64,000 nt of DNA, from contig NZ_SMFO01000003.1 of NCBI RefSeq assembly GCF_004349145.1, positions 124,001-188,000 of the forward strand, given 5' to 3'. The notes beneath the pieces are model-generated. The model was not told the DNA's origin and ran no database searches. It worked only from the letters and a program-made list of their open reading frames with translations. How positions within the stretch are numbered: position 1 is the first letter of the stretch; each line of letters begins with the position of its first letter. Made by a program: the position numbers and the translations under genes. Source of the DNA: Flavobacterium hiemivividum (GTDB taxonomy: Bacteria > Bacteroidota > Bacteroidia > Flavobacteriales > Flavobacteriaceae). Of this stretch, positions 61,184 through 64,000 are shown piece after piece.

Positions 61184-62353
61184 ATGAATGACATTTTAAT
61201 ACAAAATACCACAAAATATTTTCAAGAAACCTTTGGTTCACAGCCAAGTCAAGTGGTTCTTTCTCCGGGTAGAATAAATATTATTGGAGAGCATATCGAC
61301 TACAACGACGGTTTTGTGTTGCCAGCGGCAATCGATAAGATTATATGTTTTGCTTTCGAAAAAAATAATTCAAATACCTCAAAAATAGTTGCAATAGATC
61401 TTAATGATACTTTTGAAATCGATCTTTCCGCTGAAGTTCAACACGACGAAAAGGTTTGGACAAATTATATAAGAGGAGTTATTCAGCAATTAAAAAACAA
61501 CGGCTTTCAGTTTGAAGGCGTGAACTGTGTTTTTAGTAGTTCCATTCCAGTAGGTTCTGGTCTGTCTTCGTCGGCAGCATTAGAGTGCGGGTTTTTATTT
61601 GGAATGAACGAACTTTTTAACTTAAATATCAAACCGGTTGATATCGCTTTAATGGGTCAAAAAGCCGAACATTGGGTAGGAATTAACTGCGGAATCATGG
61701 ATCAGTTTTCGAGCGTGATGGGTTTAGAAAATAAAGTCATAAAAATTGATTGTAGAACATTAGAATACACCTATCACGACGCTAATTTTAGTGATTATTC
61801 CTTGATTTTATTTGATTCGAATGTGAAGCACTCCTTGATGACATCAGCTTATAACGAAAGACGTCAACAATGTGAGGAAGGAATTGCTATTGTGAAAAGT
61901 AATTTTCCAGCCATAAGCAGTTTTAGAGATTGTACGCCACAAAACATCTTAGACTTAAAAGACAAAATGAGTGCTGATGTCTTTAAACGTTCCCTTTATG
62001 TAGTGAAGGAAATCAATCGAGTAATTCTGGCTTGTGAGGCTTTAGATAAAGGAAATATTGAATTATTAGGTCAATTAATGTTTGAAACGCATGACGGATT
62101 ATCTAAAGATTATGAAGTGAGCTGCGATGAATTAGACTTATTAGTCGATTTAGCTAAGAAAGAAGAAGCGGTTATTGGCGCTAGATTAATGGGCGGTGGT
62201 TTTGGCGGTTGCACCATAAACTTAGTAAAAAAAGGAAATGAAGAGGCAATCAAAGCAGAATTTACAAAACATTACTTTGATGCTTTTGGGATTGAATTAA
62301 AAATATATGATGTCAAAATAGGAAACGGAACATCAAATTATAAGCACAATTAA
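61184..62353 (+). CDS. galK: Galactokinase GalK, 389 aa
   Basis: Phosphorylates galactose at C1. GHMP kinase motifs: the N-terminal PGRINIIGEHIDYNDG substrate signature, the ATP-binding VGSGLSSSAALECG, and the C-terminal MGGGFGGCTI. Length is normal. Between galM and galT in one rightward operon (9 bp and 1 bp gaps). Confidence 0.95.
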   Translation: MNDILIQNTTKYFQETFGSQPSQVVLSPGRINIIGEHIDYNDGFVLPAAIDKIICFAFEKNNSNTSKIVAIDLNDTFEIDLSAEVQHDEKVWTNYIRGVIQQLKNNGFQFEGVNCVFSSSIPVGSGLSSSAALECGFLFGMNELFNLNIKPVDIALMGQKAEHWVGINCGIMDQFSSVMGLENKVIKIDCRTLEYTYHDANFSDYSLILFDSNVKHSLMTSAYNERRQQCEEGIAIVKSNFPAISSFRDCTPQNILDLKDKMSADVFKRSLYVVKEINRVILACEALDKGNIELLGQLMFETHDGLSKDYEVSCDELDLLVDLAKKEEAVIGARLMGGGFGGCTINLVKKGNEEAIKAEFTKHYFDAFGIELKIYDVKIGNGTSNYKHN

Positions 62354-62354
62354 A

Positions 62355-63407
62355 ATGAAAAATTTCGATATTAATGAAGATCCGCACAGACGCTATAATC
62401 CGTTGATCAACGAATGGGTTTTGGTTTCGCCACATCGTGCTAAAAGACCTTGGCAAGGTCAAAACGAAACGGTTTCATCAAATACATTGCCTGAATATGA
62501 TACAACTTGTTATTTGTGTCCGGGGAATGTTCGCGCTAACGGAATGGAAAATCCAGCGTATGAAAACAGTTTTGTATTCGAAAATGATTTTGCTGCTTTA
62601 AAACAAGAAGAAATTGCTTTCGAAGAAAATAAAGAGGAAAGTTTTTTTAAAGCGCAACCCGAAAGAGGAATTTCTAGAGTAGTTTGCTTTTCGCCAAAGC
62701 ATAACTTGACATTACCTGAAATGAGCTTGAATGCTATTGAAGATATCATAAGCACTTGGCAAAAAGAATATACTGATTTAGGTGGTGTAGATTATATTAA
62801 GCACGTTCAAATTTTCGAAAATAAAGGAAGTGTGATGGGTTGTAGTAATCCGCATCCTCACGGGCAAATATGGGCTCAATCTTCTTTACCTACAGAAGTG
62901 GAAAAGACTCAAAATAATTTGAAAACTTATTTTGACAAACACGGAAGTAATCTTTTACTAGATTATTTGCAGGAAGAGTTAAAACTGAAAGAGCGTATTG
63001 TTGTAGAAAATGATCATTTTGTGGCTTTAGTACCTTTTTGGGCAATTTGGCCATTCGAAACTATGATTATTGGAAAACGCCACCTCACTAAAATAACTGA
63101 TTTTACTCCAGCGGAGAGCACTGCTTTTGCTACTATTTTGAAACAACTGACCATAAAATATGATAATCTTTTTGAGACTTCGTTTCCTTATTCGTCAGGA
63201 ATCCATCAAGCACCTACTGATGGAGAAGCGCATCCAGAATGGCAGTTTCACATGCATTTTTACCCACCATTGTTGCGTTCAGCTACCGTGAAAAAATTTA
63301 TGGTAGGTTATGAAATGATGGGAGAATCGCAAAGAGATATTACTCCTGAGAAAAGTGCAGAGATGTTGAGAAATTTATCGGATGTCCATTACAAACAAAA
63401 GGCTTAA
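62355..63407 (+). CDS. galT: Galactose-1-phosphate uridylyltransferase GalT, 350 aa
   Basis: Transfers UMP between UDP-glucose and galactose-1-phosphate. Metal ligands are near CYLCPGN, and the catalytic triad H167-P-H169 lies in SNPHPHGQIWAQ. Length normal. Start one base after the galK stop. Confidence 0.95.
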   Translation: MKNFDINEDPHRRYNPLINEWVLVSPHRAKRPWQGQNETVSSNTLPEYDTTCYLCPGNVRANGMENPAYENSFVFENDFAALKQEEIAFEENKEESFFKAQPERGISRVVCFSPKHNLTLPEMSLNAIEDIISTWQKEYTDLGGVDYIKHVQIFENKGSVMGCSNPHPHGQIWAQSSLPTEVEKTQNNLKTYFDKHGSNLLLDYLQEELKLKERIVVENDHFVALVPFWAIWPFETMIIGKRHLTKITDFTPAESTAFATILKQLTIKYDNLFETSFPYSSGIHQAPTDGEAHPEWQFHMHFYPPLLRSATVKKFMVGYEMMGESQRDITPEKSAEMLRNLSDVHYKQKA

Positions 63408-63519
63408 GCTGGAAGGGTAGTAAGGGCGATTGGTTTTTATTAGTTAGCGAATGTCGAAAATAAGTATATTAGAGCCTTAAAATTAAAATAGAATTTTATA
63501 ATTAGAAACAGTAAATAGT

Positions 63520-64000
63520 ATGGCAACAGAATTTGGGTTTATTGATTACTTGGTTTTCAGTGCTTATGCAGTGTTAATCTTAGGAGTTGGATTATGGGTG
63601 TCTCGTGAAAAAGACGGACAGCAGAAGAATGCAGAGGATTATTTCCTTGCCAGTAAATCATTACCATGGTGGGCAATTGGTTCTTCATTAATTGCTGCTA
63701 ATATTTCGGCTGAGCAATTCATCGGAATGTCTGGTTCTGGTTTTGCTTTGGGTTTAGCGATTGCCTCTTATGAATGGATGGCTGCTTTTACTCTTATAAT
63801 AGTAGGAAAATACTTTTTACCTATTTTTATCGAAAAAGGGATTTATACGATTCCTGAATTTGTTGAAAAGCGATTTTCAACTAACCTAAAAACAATTTTA
63901 GCCGTTTTCTGGATTGCATTATATGTTTTTGTTAATCTTACTACGGTTTTATATCTAGGAGGTTTAGCAATTGAAACAATTTTAGGAGTGGACATGATGT
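63520..64000 (+). CDS. Sodium/sugar symporter (SSS family), truncated by window end
   Basis: The frame from ATG 63520 (MATEFGFIDYLVFSAYAVLI) runs off the window after 160 residues. SSS signatures: YFLASKSLPWWAIGSSLIAA, the sodium-site-type NISAEQFIGMSGSGFALG, and several membrane segments. Its position after galT suggests galactose uptake. 112 bp after galT, probably in the same regulon. Confidence 0.85.
   Translation, partial: MATEFGFIDYLVFSAYAVLILGVGLWVSREKDGQQKNAEDYFLASKSLPWWAIGSSLIAANISAEQFIGMSGSGFALGLAIASYEWMAAFTLIIVGKYFLPIFIEKGIYTIPEFVEKRFSTNLKTILAVFWIALYVFVNLTTVLYLGGLAIETILGVDMM

Overview
The window looks like DNA of a member of the Bacteroidota, most likely Flavobacteriaceae or a close relative. 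It is AT-rich, many starts carry the Bacteroidota -7 promoter element (TAnnTTTG), ribosome binding sites are weak, and it holds a conjugative element with Bacteroidetes-type TraA-to-TraQ genes, RteC regulators and a mobA/mobB/mobC set. No rRNA, tRNA, CRISPR array, transposase or integrase was seen, so the recombinase and at least one end of the element lie outside the window.

Layout. Positions 1-890: start of a leftward gene cut by the window edge, a large nested-hairpin leader, and two small helix-turn-helix (HTH) genes. 1115-2461: an AraC regulator and a dihydrofolate-reductase-like protein. 2538-15298 (leftward): the mating-pair formation genes, ParA-like traA, DUF3408, traD, then traE-F-G-I-J-K-x-L-M-N-O-Q, interrupted at 12632-13432 by an opposite-strand TIGR02391 gene with a HEPN-like RNase motif. 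15299-15990: non-coding, with repeated short words and a long dyad that is the best oriT candidate. 15991-20440 (rightward): mobA, relaxase mobB, a small ABM-domain lipoprotein, and coupling protein mobC. 20523-42516 (rightward): about 22 kb of copper/heavy-metal resistance cargo. 42759-55854: RteC, a giant methylase/helicase, DUF1896, ORF6N, topoisomerase, DUF3945, two more HTH genes and a second RteC. 56199-58831: an AT-rich accessory patch with an unknown protein, a probable Panacea (DUF4065) antitoxin and a RhuM-family protein. 59023-64000: apparently chromosomal galactose locus, a GntR-type regulator divergent from galM-galK-galT and a truncated sodium/sugar symporter.

How the genes work together. 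TraE-TraQ should build the type IV channel, MobA/MobB nick and carry the strand from oriT, and MobC couples it to the channel. The methylase/helicase, topoisomerase and DUF3945 proteins are typical processing or protection functions of such elements, and the HTH and RteC proteins are likely regulators. The cargo covers each compartment: Cu(I) export by CopA, periplasmic copper oxidation by a multicopper oxidase fused to an outer-membrane-barrel-like tail, cell-envelope export by an RND pump fused to its TolC partner plus adaptor, Zn/Cd export by a second P-type ATPase and a CDF transporter, and several small Cys/His-rich or DUF3347 periplasmic metal binders.

Most notable observations: (1) a two-unit direct repeat, consensus near GCCAAAYACTRCCAC with 20 bp between unit starts, placed 27 bp upstream of a -7-like box before at least five operons of the element, which looks like a shared activator site; (2) three small secreted Cys-rich proteins ending in an Ile-Trp-(Gln/His)-Pro-Pro-Lys tail, each apparently made from a leaderless or near-leaderless mRNA and each heading a metal-resistance unit; (3) two fusion proteins in the cargo, one with an internal signal-peptide-like junction; (4) nested inverted repeats upstream of both rteC genes and in the leader of the left-edge gene; (5) a possible toxin-antitoxin pair and a HEPN gene as defence-like passengers.
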